Of a stretch of DNA of 64,000 nucleotides, positions 1 to 8,786 are shown one piece after another. The notes below the pieces were generated by a model. It searched no databases, had not been told where the DNA came from, and saw only the letters and a list, made by a program, of their open reading frames with translations. How positions within the stretch are numbered: position 1 is the stretch's first letter; every line of letters begins with the position of its first letter. The position numbers were made by a program, and so were the translations under genes. The stretch is from Planctomycetota bacterium (GTDB lineage Bacteria; Planctomycetota; UBA8742; UBA2392): the NCBI GenBank assembly GCA_020845475.1, contig JADLFN010000051.1, positions 1 through 64,000 of the forward strand, given 5' to 3'.

Positions 1-2
1 AG

Positions 3-116
3 GAACGAACGGTGGACGCGCTCTGGAACCGCATCGGAAGTTTGATCGACAAGTTCACCCCAACCGAATGCCGCAACTACCTCCGTCACGCCGGATATAC
101 TGCAAACCAATCATGA
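3..116 (+). mobile_element. IS630-family transposase, C-terminal remnant (cut by window start)
   Basis: The reading frame entering the window at base 3 encodes 37 residues and stops with TGA at 114-116. The stretch FTPTECRNYLRHAGY is typical of the extreme C-terminus of IS630-type DDE transposases, where the final helix carries an ECRNYxRHxGY pattern. Only this tail is visible, so it cannot be said whether the element is intact upstream. It lies 7 bp from the end of the convergent aroC gene, so the element's right end must be very close to aroC. No terminal inverted repeat could be assigned. Confidence 0.7.
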
Positions 117-123
117 AAACGCT

Positions 124-1299
124 CTAGCCCGGATAACTCCGGATAGAATCCAGGTAGCCGTTGAGGTTTCGGCGGACTTCATGGAGGCTGTCGCCGCCCG
201 TTTTCTCCAGCAGCGCTCTGCACACTTCAAAGGCGACGGCGCATTCGACCACGATGGCGGCGGCAGGTACGGCGCATACGTCGCTGCGTTCCTGGTTGGC
301 TTTGGCGGCCTTGCCTGTTGACACGTCAACAGTGGGCAGCGGGTTCATCAGCGTTGAAATTGGCTTCATGTGCGCGCGCAACACCAGCGGTTCGCCGTTG
401 GTGATGCCGCCTTCGATGCCGCCGGCGCTGTTGCTGGTGCGGCCATAGGGCGTGGGATTGTTCGTGTTGGGGCGCTCGCGCAGCACCGCCGGGTCGTGCA
501 CCGCGCTGCCCCTGCGCCGCGCGGCTTCGCAGCCCAGCCCCAGCTCAACGGCCTTCATGGCCTGGATGCCGAGCAGCGCCGCGCCGAGGCGGGCGTCGAG
601 ACGCGAATCGAGCGTGTTGGGCGATCCCAGCCCCGGCGGCAGGTTGGTTGCAACTACCTCGATCACGCCGCCGAGCGTGTCGCCCTCGGACTTGGCCCCA
701 TCTATCAGCGTCTTGATTTCGGCGTCTCGTGCGTGGTCAAGCGTGAGCAGTTCGCTGGCGTCGCGGTGTTTGACCGCGGCAACCGGGTCCTTGACGATGG
801 CCGTGTAGCCCGCGCCGTAGGCACTGGACGCGTCAAGGCCGCCGATTGAAAGAACGTGTGCCGTCACGGCAATGCCGAACTCGGCAAGCAGGCTCTGGCA
901 TGCCGCGCCGGCCATGACGCGCGCGGCGGTCTCGCGCGCGCTGGCGCGTTCGAGTACATCGCGCGCATCGTGGGAGCCGATTTTCAAGGCACCCGCGAGA
1001 TCGGCGTGGCCGGGGCGCACGTTGGTGACGGGCGGGGCTTTGTCGATGCGCGCATCTTTGTTGAAAATGCACAGCGTGAGCGGGCTGCCCAGCGTGATGC
1101 CGCTTCGCAGGCCTGAGAGCACGTCGGCCACGTCGTGCTCGAGTTTCTGGCGTCCGCCGCGACCATAGCCCTGCTGGCGGCGCGCAAGCTGCGCATTGAT
1201 GCGCTCAAGATCGAGTTTATGGCCTGCCGGAAGACCAAACACGGTGGCGATCACAGCCTTGCCGTGGGATTCGCCTGCGGTCGTGTACGAGAGCGCCAT
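124..1299 (-). CDS. aroC: Chorismate synthase
   Basis: Converts 5-enolpyruvylshikimate-3-phosphate to chorismate using reduced FMN, the last common step of aromatic amino acid synthesis, in the cytoplasm. The 391-residue product has the family signatures GESHG (9-13), YGRGGRQ (45-51), RPGHAD (95-100) and RASARETAARV (118-128), plus the GGIEGGITNG block towards the C-terminus, and full family length. It is the last gene of a minus-strand run, 47 bp after the nitroreductase. A DAHP synthase for the first step of the same pathway lies at 43445. The start ATG is followed at once by conserved sequence (LSYTTAGESHG). Confidence 0.96.
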   Translation of the reverse strand: MALSYTTAGESHGKAVIATVFGLPAGHKLDLERINAQLARRQQGYGRGGRQKLEHDVADVLSGLRSGITLGSPLTLCIFNKDARIDKAPPVTNVRPGHADLAGALKIGSHDARDVLERASARETAARVMAGAACQSLLAEFGIAVTAHVLSIGGLDASSAYGAGYTAIVKDPVAAVKHRDASELLTLDHARDAEIKTLIDGAKSEGDTLGGVIEVVATNLPPGLGSPNTLDSRLDARLGAALLGIQAMKAVELGLGCEAARRRGSAVHDPAVLRERPNTNNPTPYGRTSNSAGGIEGGITNGEPLVLRAHMKPISTLMNPLPTVDVSTGKAAKANQERSDVCAVPAAAIVVECAVAFEVCRALLEKTGGDSLHEVRRNLNGYLDSIRSYPG

Positions 1300-1346
1300 G
1301 GCGTGATTGTGGATTTCAGCGCGCGGATTGGAAGTAGCCGCGCCTG

Positions 1347-1982
1347 CTATGGTTCAAAGGGCAGCGTGGGTTCAAACTCGCGCAGTTTGCCGTCGCTGCC
1401 GAGCACTTTGACGGATTCTGACAAGGGCTTGCGCGGGCGCGGCTGCAGCTCCTCCTCGGGATTGCCGATGCCGACAGGTAGCAGCGCCTGGCAGCTGTAG
1501 GATTCGTCAACGCCAATCAGCTTATTGAATTGCTTATCGAGACTGGGCGTATAAGTCAGCGAATGTAACCCCTCGACTTCAAGCGCGTTGATGAAATTGG
1601 CAATCGAAAGCCAGACACTCTGGAGCCAGAACGGAAAGTCGCGCTTGCCAAACACGGCCACGAGCAATGGCGCAGTTTCAGTGAACTGCTTGACGGGCGT
1701 GATCTGGTGGTCGGCAAAGAACTGCTTCAGCCAGGGCGGGCTGCGCTTGTGAAAATCCTCGTCGGCGCGCTCGCAATGCTCGCGAATCGAATCGCGAAGC
1801 GTGCCGCGTTCGATGAGCACATAGAGCCAGGGCTGCGCGTTGGCGCCGCTGGCGGCTCGCATCGCGGCCTGCAAGGCGCGTTCGATTTTTGGCTGGTCAA
1901 TATCCTGGCGCGTGAACTCGCGGCGCGAACGCCGCCGTTTCAAAAGCGCCAGGAATTGGCCCGAGTCCAGTTCAGCGGCCAC
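1347..1982 (-). CDS. Nitroreductase-family flavoprotein
   Basis: A 211-residue protein of the FMN-dependent nitroreductase fold. The N-terminal RRRSRREFT (17-25) is the usual phosphate-binding start of this family, followed by a helix with AANAQPW-like sequence (ASGANAQPWLY). The later CQALLPVGIGNPEEE is the typical 'lPiGyp.e' C-terminal FMN-contact segment. Substrate cannot be told; the family reduces nitroaromatics, quinones, enones or flavins, and some members make the BluB lower ligand. The start is 3 bp after the stop of the Skp-like gene, so translation is probably coupled. Confidence 0.8.
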   Translation of the reverse strand: MAAELDSGQFLALLKRRRSRREFTRQDIDQPKIERALQAAMRAASGANAQPWLYVLIERGTLRDSIREHCERADEDFHKRSPPWLKQFFADHQITPVKQFTETAPLLVAVFGKRDFPFWLQSVWLSIANFINALEVEGLHSLTYTPSLDKQFNKLIGVDESYSCQALLPVGIGNPEEELQPRPRKPLSESVKVLGSDGKLREFEPTLPFEP

Positions 1983-1985
1983 CCG

Positions 1986-2666
1986 TTAGCCTTTGACCAG
2001 GTTGATGATGTCGTCGGTGATGTCCTTGACGAACTCGTTGGGCGCACCATTGGGCATGGTGGTCTGCGAATAGAGCACGGGCATGTTCTTGAGCGTTTCA
2101 GCCCAGGCCCGGGTGGCGGCGATGGCGTCGTCATCCTTACTACCGGCGCCGGCTTCAAGTTCATAGAGCTGGAACACCAGGTCGTAGCCGTTGCGCTTGG
2201 CGTAGTCCTTGATGGTGTCATGCACTTTCGCGAGCACTTCTTTCTGGAAATCGTTGGAGAGTTCTTCGAGCCACTGCTGCACGAATTCGCGGATCACCTT
2301 GGCCTCTTCCTGCTTGGCTTTCACGCGCAGCTCCTTGCGCTGGATTTCCGTGGCGTCCTTGCTCATTCGCTTCATTTCTTCGAGCTCGGCGGCCAGCGTC
2401 TCGTACTCGGCGGCGGCCAGGCGCATCCGTTCCTTGCGGGCGCTGACCTGTTTTTCAAACTCGAGCTTGCGGTCGGTGTACATCTTGGCCGAGCGCGTGG
2501 CCTTGACCAGATCCACGAGCGCGATGCGCACATCACGATCGGCGCGTTTGGCTGCGGCCTGGGCGTGCACGGGCTCTGGCGTTGAGATCTTGTTTCCGAT
2601 GAACCCGCCGCCAATGCCGGCCAGAAGCGAGAGCGCCACCAAAAGAACAAAGGAGAGTCGTTTCAT
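1986..2666 (-). CDS. OmpH/Skp-like periplasmic chaperone
   Basis: A 226-residue exported protein. Residues 1-27 form a hydrophobic signal or anchor segment without a clear lipobox. Residues 60-150 are a long charged coiled coil (RKLEFEKQVSARKERMR and following), and VRIALVDLVKATRSAK matches the 'igvVD..kvl..s' start of OmpH/Skp mature domains. Skp holds unfolded outer-membrane proteins on their way to BamA, and this gene follows bamA by 67 bp on the same strand, the usual bacterial arrangement. The C-terminal 50 residues are longer than in E. coli Skp. Family assignment rests on context plus coiled-coil pattern. Confidence 0.75.
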   Translation of the reverse strand: MKRLSFVLLVALSLLAGIGGGFIGNKISTPEPVHAQAAAKRADRDVRIALVDLVKATRSAKMYTDRKLEFEKQVSARKERMRLAAAEYETLAAELEEMKRMSKDATEIQRKELRVKAKQEEAKVIREFVQQWLEELSNDFQKEVLAKVHDTIKDYAKRNGYDLVFQLYELEAGAGSKDDDAIAATRAWAETLKNMPVLYSQTTMPNGAPNEFVKDITDDIINLVKG

Positions 2667-2733
2667 GATTTACCTTGAGGAGAACACAGGGCCCACCGAA
2701 ATGCTATGAGTGCGCGTTTGACGTGCAAGGGCG

Positions 2734-5700
2734 CTAGAAGCCAAAGCCCAAATTGATGCTGATGACTTCCTCGCGGTTGCCCGGATGGTTGTAAATGGGG
2801 AAGCCGAAATCGAGCGCGAAGGGCACGGGCAGCACAGGCAGCACGATTCTAAATCCAAAGCCCGCGCTTACCGTAATGCCGCGCGGGTCAAACGTACTCA
2901 GGCTGCCGGATAGCTCGCCCGCGTCCACGAAAGTTACAAAGTAGAGCGAGCCGGGCAGGATCGGCAGGCGCAATTCCATGGTGAACGTGGTCATGAAATT
3001 GCCGCCGATTGCCTGCTTGTCGCGCGATGGGCCAACGCCGAACAGGCGGTAGCCGCGCAGCGTGCCCACGCCGCTTGGAGAGTTGCCGCCCAGCAAGAAG
3101 CGCTGGGAGAACGGAATGCGAGTGGTGTCGCTGTGGACGTCCTGCCAGCGCGCATCGGCCGCAAAAGAAAGCACCAGCGTGCGCATTTCATCAATACGCA
3201 CGACGGGAATGTGGTACTTGCCGGTCAGGATCAGGCGCCAGAAATCGAGCGTGCCGCCGAGGATACCGCCCGAGTAGGAATAGCGCGCGGAAAGCAGCCA
3301 GCCGCGCGTGGCAAAGAACGGGCTGTCGCGCGTGTCCCAGCGAGCTTCAAGCGAAAGGGTGCTGATGGTCTCGCTGCCGCGGTCACGGCGGATTTCCTCA
3401 GGTGCGCGCTGGCCGATGTCAAAGAGCGAGATGTTCGAAAGGCTGTAGCCAAGACTGAGGCTGAAATCCGAAGTCGCGCGCCAGCCGATGTAAGGATCGA
3501 CGCCTGCACGGCTGGTGGAATAGAGTCCAAAATCATGGGTGCTGTATTCGGCACCGATGCCGACTTCGAAGGGATAACCAAAGAACCACGGTTCTTTGAA
3601 CGTGACGGAATATTTCTGGCGCCGATCCACAGGCGGCGTCACGCTGAGCTGCAGATACTGGCCGCCGCCCGTAAAATCGGCCTTGCCGAAGAACAAGTCG
3701 ATCAGGCCGCGGATATTGAAGTTGCGTTTTTCCAGTTCAACACTGAGCGTGAACCCGGTGCCGGTGTTGTAGCCCGCCGAAACATTGAATGTGCCGGTGC
3801 GCCCTTCTTCGAGTTCGAACGCGAAGTCGGTGTACTCGAGAATGGAATCCCCCTGCGTCACCAGACGGCTTGAAGTGCGGTGGCGCACGCCGGCACCCGG
3901 GGCCTGCTGCTCAAACCACAGTGTGCGGCGCAAACGGTTCAAGCTGCCTTCAAGGTAATTGCGGTTGTAAAACTCGTCAGCGTAAAGCGCGATTTCACGC
4001 CGCACCACGTCATCGCGTGTTTCAACGTTACCGCGAATCGTGACCGTGCCGACGCGGCTCTTGTAGCCCTGGTCAATGCGCACGATCAGGCTCACCGGCC
4101 GGACGGGCGTGGGCAGATCCCAGTCGTTGACCACGTCGCCGATGATGGCGTAAACGGGTTCAAAGGTCAGCGTAATGTTGGAGTAAACCTTCTCAGCGAA
4201 CTGATCGCGGATGCGGCCTTCAATGCCGCGGTCGAGCGCCTCGGAGGTATCGCCCGTCATGCGATAATCGTCGTAGGGCAGAGGTTCCTTCAATTTGTAT
4301 GCCGCAAAGTACTTGCCCTTGGCTTCATCGGACAGTGCGCGTGTGTAAGCGGCGCCGTAAAGTTCCTGCGCCTGTTCCTGTGTCAACTTCACGCCTTCGG
4401 CTGAAAACGCTTCCAGTAGTTCGTCAAAGGTGATCGCGGGCTTGTCAAAGTCGGCCGGAGTTGCACCGCTGACTTTGCGCGGCGTGCGCGTCGCGAACTC
4501 TATGCGGATGTCCGTGATCGCCGAATAAGGGCCCGGGCGCAGCTCAAACTCCAGCGAAACGCGCGACCGGGTTTCGTTGTAGCGCCGGTTGCGCACGGTC
4601 ACTTCGGCTTCGCGCCAGCCGCGCTCGCGCAGGTAAGACTGAATCAGCGCGGCATCACGCTGGGCGTCATCCTCGACGAAGGCGGAACCGGCGCTGGTTT
4701 TCATGCGGCGCAACAGTGCGCGCGCGCGGCGGTCGTTTGTTGTGGTCCAGGGCATGGCGTACCAAAGCGCCCATACTTCCTTGCCAAAGCCCGGCACACG
4801 CGCGGGGCTGAGCTGATCACCGGGCGCTTCAATCGTTTCGATGCCGGTGAACTTGATTTCCCCGACGAGCGTGTTGGGCCCTTCATAAATCTTGTAAAGC
4901 AGAATCTTGCGGCCGGCGGCGCCGTTGTTGTGCGCATCGCGCAGGGCGCGTACCAGTTCCTTGCGCGCTTCTTTGTCGTTACCGGCGAGATCGGGATTCT
5001 GGCGGATGATTTCTTCGTCCACGAATTTCAATGGTATCTGCACCACGCGCGGGTGGACTGAGACAAACGGAAACCCGAGATGGGTGTAATAGGTTCTGAT
5101 CGCAACGGCGCCGCCCTGGATGGAGGCCGGGTCCGCGTCAATCGTGACATCGAAGTCAAAGGCGGGCTCATCAAAATAGCGGATGCCCACGAGGCCTTCA
5201 TCGTCGGGCGCGCTGGCCAGTTCTCGGGCGCGCTTCTTGCCGCCGAGAATCGAAATCAGGTCGGAACGATAGCCCGTCTGGTTGATGCCGCAGAAAGTCA
5301 CGCCGGCCAGAGGTTCGGTTTGGACCACGCGCAGCAACACATCGACGCCATCTTTGGCATAGACCCATTCCGGGCGGATGTCGAGGAAGCCCCGCGATTC
5401 GTAAAGCCGCTTGATATCTTCATTGACGCGCTGAATGGAAAACTCGCTGCCCGCGGCCGTATCGATCAGCGAGGCAAAACGCCAGGGATCGCGCACGCCG
5501 TCTTCACTCCACACGCCGTCCATGGAACGCGGGGCAACAACGCGCATGCGCCAGATGAGCGGCTGCGTGAACACCAGCCGCACATGCAGGCCATCGAGTT
5601 TTTCATCGAGCGTCACCTGCCAGTCCACTGCGCGGAAGTAGTGGCTGGTCTGGGTAAGGTAGGTCAAGTCAGCGGCGAGCTGGTTTGAGTCGAAGGCTGC

Positions 5701-5895
5701 GTCAACGCGCGTGCGAAGCTCATTGAGGATGGTGAAACGCGCGATGGAGTCGGGGTCGCGCTCAAACTGGCGGCCTTCTGTCTGCACCGCGAATTTGATG
5801 CTCAACACCCGCTTGCCCTCCGCGCCCACGGGCAGGCGCTGCGCCAGCAACGGGGCGCAAAGCACAAACAACAAGACGAGCACGCCAACTTTCAC
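2734..5895 (-). CDS. bamA: BamA/Omp85 outer-membrane assembly factor
   Basis: Core of the outer-membrane protein insertion machine: periplasmic POTRA domains feed substrates to a C-terminal 16-stranded barrel. The 1053-residue product has a signal peptide (1-18), a long POTRA region (about 30-680), and a D15-type barrel ending in ...ISINLGFGF with a terminal Phe. The barrel segment holds the family LGGNSPSGVGTLRGYR block, corresponding to the VRGY/F motif. It is about 240 residues longer than E. coli BamA, mostly in the POTRA region, where an insert around 490-570 does not look like a POTRA. The start is GTG with an AGGTG ribosome site. Confidence 0.92.
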   Translation of the reverse strand: MKVGVLVLLFVLCAPLLAQRLPVGAEGKRVLSIKFAVQTEGRQFERDPDSIARFTILNELRTRVDAAFDSNQLAADLTYLTQTSHYFRAVDWQVTLDEKLDGLHVRLVFTQPLIWRMRVVAPRSMDGVWSEDGVRDPWRFASLIDTAAGSEFSIQRVNEDIKRLYESRGFLDIRPEWVYAKDGVDVLLRVVQTEPLAGVTFCGINQTGYRSDLISILGGKKRARELASAPDDEGLVGIRYFDEPAFDFDVTIDADPASIQGGAVAIRTYYTHLGFPFVSVHPRVVQIPLKFVDEEIIRQNPDLAGNDKEARKELVRALRDAHNNGAAGRKILLYKIYEGPNTLVGEIKFTGIETIEAPGDQLSPARVPGFGKEVWALWYAMPWTTTNDRRARALLRRMKTSAGSAFVEDDAQRDAALIQSYLRERGWREAEVTVRNRRYNETRSRVSLEFELRPGPYSAITDIRIEFATRTPRKVSGATPADFDKPAITFDELLEAFSAEGVKLTQEQAQELYGAAYTRALSDEAKGKYFAAYKLKEPLPYDDYRMTGDTSEALDRGIEGRIRDQFAEKVYSNITLTFEPVYAIIGDVVNDWDLPTPVRPVSLIVRIDQGYKSRVGTVTIRGNVETRDDVVRREIALYADEFYNRNYLEGSLNRLRRTLWFEQQAPGAGVRHRTSSRLVTQGDSILEYTDFAFELEEGRTGTFNVSAGYNTGTGFTLSVELEKRNFNIRGLIDLFFGKADFTGGGQYLQLSVTPPVDRRQKYSVTFKEPWFFGYPFEVGIGAEYSTHDFGLYSTSRAGVDPYIGWRATSDFSLSLGYSLSNISLFDIGQRAPEEIRRDRGSETISTLSLEARWDTRDSPFFATRGWLLSARYSYSGGILGGTLDFWRLILTGKYHIPVVRIDEMRTLVLSFAADARWQDVHSDTTRIPFSQRFLLGGNSPSGVGTLRGYRLFGVGPSRDKQAIGGNFMTTFTMELRLPILPGSLYFVTFVDAGELSGSLSTFDPRGITVSAGFGFRIVLPVLPVPFALDFGFPIYNHPGNREEVISINLGFGF

Positions 5896-5955
5896 GCGGC
5901 ACCTGATTCAAACGAACGCGAGGTTATACGGAAGCGGAGGCGAAACTGGCAATGC

Positions 5956-6630
5956 CTAAGCCATGACCGGATCAAGAGTGCCAAGCTGCGGGTCAATAAT
6001 CACGGGCAGCCCAAGATCCATGGCGCGCTGCACGACACCCCGCAGCGCAACCAGCCCCATTTTTGCCCAGAAGCGCCGCCCCACGCCCTCGGCGCGCTCA
6101 AAGCGCTCCATCGCCTGCTTGCTCCAGTTTACGAACAGGCCAAAGCTCTCCGCGCCCAGTGTCTGCTCGACGGCCACGTATTCATTGATGACCGCAAGTT
6201 CCTTGAGGACGTGAGGGGCGCTGGCCACGACATATTTGTGGGCGCGGCCCTCGACTTCACATTCATAGGGCACGGCGAAGTCAAAGGGCACTATCAGGGA
6301 GTCGTTGACGCCCAGCATCACTGTGTGCAGCGATGCGGTCCAGGCGTTTTCCTGCACAACTTCTTCGATGCTTGTGCCGTCCACAAAGCAGGCGTACTCA
6401 AACAGCGGCAGCAGAAGGTTGGTGCGCTCGCAGCGGAAGTGTGCTGCGCAGGGCGCCTTCTTATGGAACAACTCGGAAATCTGCTTCTTCTGCGGCGCCA
6501 GTTTTGAGTGCAGCTTCTTCTCGGCGGCGGCCAGCTTGGCTGCCTCCATTTGCCAGTCGCTCTTTTGGAGCGCTTTCTTGACGCTGTCGAGGTGGGTGGC
6601 AATGCCGATGACGCGAGCGTCGAATTTCAT
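5956..6630 (-). CDS. Conserved hypothetical protein (224 aa) upstream of bamA
   Basis: Not recognised. The frame is open for 60 more codons upstream, but that part lies over the divergent rplM promoter; the ATG at 6630 gives a natural start MKFDARVIGI. Residues 20-55 are helical and Lys/Ala-rich, the middle (MLGVNDSLIVPFDFAVPYECEVEGRAHKY) looks like a beta sheet, and two Cys lie in KKAPCAAHFRCERTN. No signal peptide or membrane segment. It lies 60 bp before bamA on the same strand, so it may be first gene of that operon, but nothing in the sequence indicates an envelope role. Confidence 0.65.
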   Translation of the reverse strand: MKFDARVIGIATHLDSVKKALQKSDWQMEAAKLAAAEKKLHSKLAPQKKQISELFHKKAPCAAHFRCERTNLLLPLFEYACFVDGTSIEEVVQENAWTASLHTVMLGVNDSLIVPFDFAVPYECEVEGRAHKYVVASAPHVLKELAVINEYVAVEQTLGAESFGLFVNWSKQAMERFERAEGVGRRFWAKMGLVALRGVVQRAMDLGLPVIIDPQLGTLDPVMA

Positions 6631-6721
6631 CAAGGTGGCCCGTAGCGGTAACTCGCAGCCTAGCGTGGGGGACGTAAAACGTGCAAGCTTATTGGCTCGC
6701 CACACGTTTGTCGCGCATCCC

Positions 6722-6749
6722 TTGACAGCGCGTGCGGGACTGCTAACTT
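6722..6749 (+). promoter_or_regulatory. Predicted promoter of rplM-rpsI
   Basis: A perfect -35 hexamer TTGACA at 6722-6727 is followed after 16 bp by TAACTT at 6744-6749. Transcription would start near 6756, giving a leader of about 47 nt before the rplM ATG. The same layout (TTGNNA, 16 bp, TAACYT) recurs at 17102 and 50505. Confidence 0.6.
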
Positions 6750-6802
6750 CCTCGCCCCTCAAGTGGCACTTACGCCGCTTGATTACATTTGAAAGCAGTG
6801 TC

Positions 6803-7279
6803 ATGGCCATTTTGCTGTCTCAGAAGACGTGGGTCGCCAAGCCTCTTGAGGTCTCGCGCGATTGGTACATCGTTGATGCCTCGGGTCAGACCTTGGGCCG
6901 CATGGCGAACAAGATCGCCGTGCTGCTGATGGGCAAGCACAAGCCCGCTTACACCGCGCATACCGATACCGGTGATTTCGTGGTGGTGACGAATGCCGAA
7001 AAGGTCGTGGTCACGGGCAAGAAGAACAAGGGCAAGATGTACCAGAGTTTCTCGGGCTACCCCAGCGGCCGCAAGCTGGTGCCTTTTGAAGAGATGCAGC
7101 AGAAGAACCCCGAGCAGATCATTCTGCTTGCCGTGCGCCGTATGCTGCCCAAGAACAAGCTCGGCCACCAGGTCATCACCAAGTTGAAGATCTATAAGGG
7201 TGAAAAGCACCCGCACGCGGCCCAGAAGCCGAAAGTTTACGCAATTACATACGGCCGCAAGGCGGCCTTGGCGAAATAA
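6803..7279 (+). CDS. rplM: 50S ribosomal protein L13
   Basis: Large-subunit protein L13 (uL13), an early assembly protein. The ATG at 6803 gives 158 residues. The family pattern is clear: WYIVDASGQTLGRMANKIA, then HTDTGDFVVVTNAEKV, then the MLPKNKLGHQ motif and KIYKGEKHPHAAQKP. It is some 15 residues longer than E. coli L13, at both ends. The frame runs open far upstream, but those codons lie antisense to the 5956-6630 gene and in the promoter, so the 6803 start is preferred. rpsI follows after 52 bp, the near-universal L13-S9 operon. Confidence 0.97.
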   Translation: MAILLSQKTWVAKPLEVSRDWYIVDASGQTLGRMANKIAVLLMGKHKPAYTAHTDTGDFVVVTNAEKVVVTGKKNKGKMYQSFSGYPSGRKLVPFEEMQQKNPEQIILLAVRRMLPKNKLGHQVITKLKIYKGEKHPHAAQKPKVYAITYGRKAALAK

Positions 7280-7331
7280 CGGAATTCAACTAGAGCCCGG
7301 TGCATAAGCGCCGGGGCACCGAAAGAGAAAC

Positions 7332-7742
7332 ATGGCAGAAGCAACCGCCGCAGAAAAGACGTTCACATGGGGCCTGGGCCGACGCAAGACCGCCGTCGCG
7401 CGCGTGCGCATTCGCGCGGGCTCGGGCAAGGTCGAAATCAACGGCCGTCCCTATGAACAGTATTTCCTCAACCCGCGCGAGAAGGCCGTTGCCCTTCAGC
7501 CTTTGAAGGTCGCCGAGCTTGAGGGCAAGTTCGACGTGTTTGCCAACGTCGATGGCGGCGGCATCAATGCCCAGTCGCAGGCGGTGAGCCTGGGCCTGTC
7601 GCGCTGCCTGATCAAGATTTCGGCAGAGCTGGAGCCCAAGCTCAAGGAGCAGAGCCTGCTCACGCGCGACGGCCGCATGAAGGAACGCAAGAAGTATGGT
7701 CGCCGTGGCGCACGCAAACGCTTCCAGTTCAGCAAGCGCTAA
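7332..7742 (+). CDS. rpsI: 30S ribosomal protein S9
   Basis: Small-subunit protein S9 (uS9); its C-terminal tail reaches the decoding site. The 136-residue product shows GLGRRKTAVARVRIRAGSGK, INGRPYEQYF, GGGINAQSQAVSLGLSR, and ends in the canonical RKKYGRRGARKRFQFSKR with a terminal KR that touches P-site tRNA. It follows rplM and precedes a strong terminator at 7755. Confidence 0.97.
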   Translation: MAEATAAEKTFTWGLGRRKTAVARVRIRAGSGKVEINGRPYEQYFLNPREKAVALQPLKVAELEGKFDVFANVDGGGINAQSQAVSLGLSRCLIKISAELEPKLKEQSLLTRDGRMKERKKYGRRGARKRFQFSKR

Positions 7743-7754
7743 ACAGTTTTACCG

Positions 7755-7786
7755 ACAGCGCCCGGTTTTCCGGGCGTTTGTCGTTT
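7755..7786 (+). terminator. Terminator after rpsI
   Basis: A 7-bp stem CGCCCGG (7759-7765) with TTTT loop and CCGGGCG (7770-7776) is followed by TTTGTCGTTT. It lies 12 bp after the rpsI stop. Confidence 0.8.
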
Positions 7787-7806
7787 AAGCCCCAACTTCG
7801 GAAGGC

Positions 7807-7903
7807 GGGATTAGGGGTTAGGGTTTTGGGATTCGGAAATACAATCGACAATCGCATGAGTTCTGCATCCGCCACCAGCACTAAGCCCCAAGCCCCAAGC
7901 ACC
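7807..7903. repeat. Stuttering word repeat W1 around the ubiE start (inverted arms)
   Basis: Left arm 7807-7836 repeats GGGATTAG, GGGTTAGG, GTTTTGGGATT variants. Right arm 7881-7903 repeats CTAAGCCCCAAGCCCCAAG, roughly the reverse complement. The left arm ends 19 bp before the ATG at 7856; the right arm lies inside the first codons and encodes the poorly conserved TKPQAPST segment. Confidence 0.6.
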
Positions 7904-8638
7904 AGTACCGTCGTCATCGATCCGTTGGATCCGCAAAAGGGCGTAAAAGTCCGCGAAATGTTCGCGGGCATCGCGGGAAAGTACGACCTGCTCAACCGCG
8001 TGCTTTCCGGCGGGCGTGACCAGGCCTGGCGACGTTTGGCCGTGAAGATGGCCGCGCTCAGAGGTGGTGAGACGATTCTCGATTGCTGCTGCGGCACCGG
8101 CGATTTGACATTGCTCTTTGCAGGCGCCGAGCCAGCACCCATGCGCGTGATCGGCGCGGATTTTACACCTGAGATGCTGCGCATCGCTGCTACCAAGACA
8201 GCACAATTCAAAGGCGCCATGCGCCTGCCAAGCTACAGCGCGGCTGACGGCCTGCGCCTGCCCTTTACCGATGCAAGCTTTGACGTGGTAAGCGTGGCCT
8301 TTGGCGTGCGCAACTTCCAGGACGTGAACGCGGGGCTCAAAGACCTTGTGCGCGTGCTCAAACCCAGCGGGCGACTGGTGATTCTGGAATTCACGCCCGT
8401 GCGCAACTGGTTCTGGCGCGCGCTGACAAGTTTTCACCTGAATTACATGGTGCCGTTGATCGGCCAGGTCATCAGCCGTTCGCGCCACCATGCCTACAAG
8501 TACCTGCCCAAGAGCATTGGCGTGTTTCCTGACGCCGAGGAACTCAAGCGCCGCCTCGAAAGCCTCGGCTTGCGCGAAGTGCACTATCGCAAGCTGAATT
8601 TGCGCACCGTGGCTATTCACGTAGGGACGAGGTGCTAG
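7856..8638 (+). CDS. ubiE: UbiE/MenG-type quinone C-methyltransferase
   Basis: SAM-dependent methyltransferase that methylates demethylmenaquinone (or the ubiquinone precursor). The 260-residue protein has the family start VREMFAGIAGKYDLLNRVLS, SAM motif DCCCGTGDL (76-84), and the hallmark AFGVRNFQDVNAGLKDLVRVLKPSG with GxxNxxD-type elements, then YKYLPKSIGVFPDAEEL. The first 20 residues are low-complexity and partly encoded by a repeat arm; the ATG at 7856 is chosen because the alternative upstream codons cross the other arm. No ubi or men neighbour is present, so menaquinone versus ubiquinone cannot be decided. Confidence 0.9.
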   Translation: MSSASATSTKPQAPSTSTVVIDPLDPQKGVKVREMFAGIAGKYDLLNRVLSGGRDQAWRRLAVKMAALRGGETILDCCCGTGDLTLLFAGAEPAPMRVIGADFTPEMLRIAATKTAQFKGAMRLPSYSAADGLRLPFTDASFDVVSVAFGVRNFQDVNAGLKDLVRVLKPSGRLVILEFTPVRNWFWRALTSFHLNYMVPLIGQVISRSRHHAYKYLPKSIGVFPDAEELKRRLESLGLREVHYRKLNLRTVAIHVGTRC

Positions 8639-8721
8639 GTTCTGGGTTCTAAGTTCTGGGATAGCCAATGGCGACGTGTCTTTCCCAGAACCTAGAACCC
8701 AAAACCCAAAACCTAGAACCT
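8637..8721. repeat. Stuttering word repeat W2 between ubiE and rpmH (inverted arms)
   Basis: Left arm 8637-8661 is AGGTTCTGGGTTCTAAG and TTCTGGGA. Right arm 8683-8721 carries CCCAGAACCTAGAACCC, AAAACCC and CCTAGAACC words, the reverse complement theme with more copies. The left arm begins inside the ubiE stop codon. The pair could fold into a long imperfect hairpin between convergent genes. Confidence 0.7.
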
Positions 8722-8786
8722 CTGCAAAGACCACCGAAACGAGAACGAGCGCCCACACGGAGCGCTCGTCCGAAATATCAAGAGGC

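Noticed and set aside
7807..7836. Telomere-like TTAGGG repeat
   Set aside because: Only two loose matches within a degenerate GGGTT word tract; the other sites use unrelated words.
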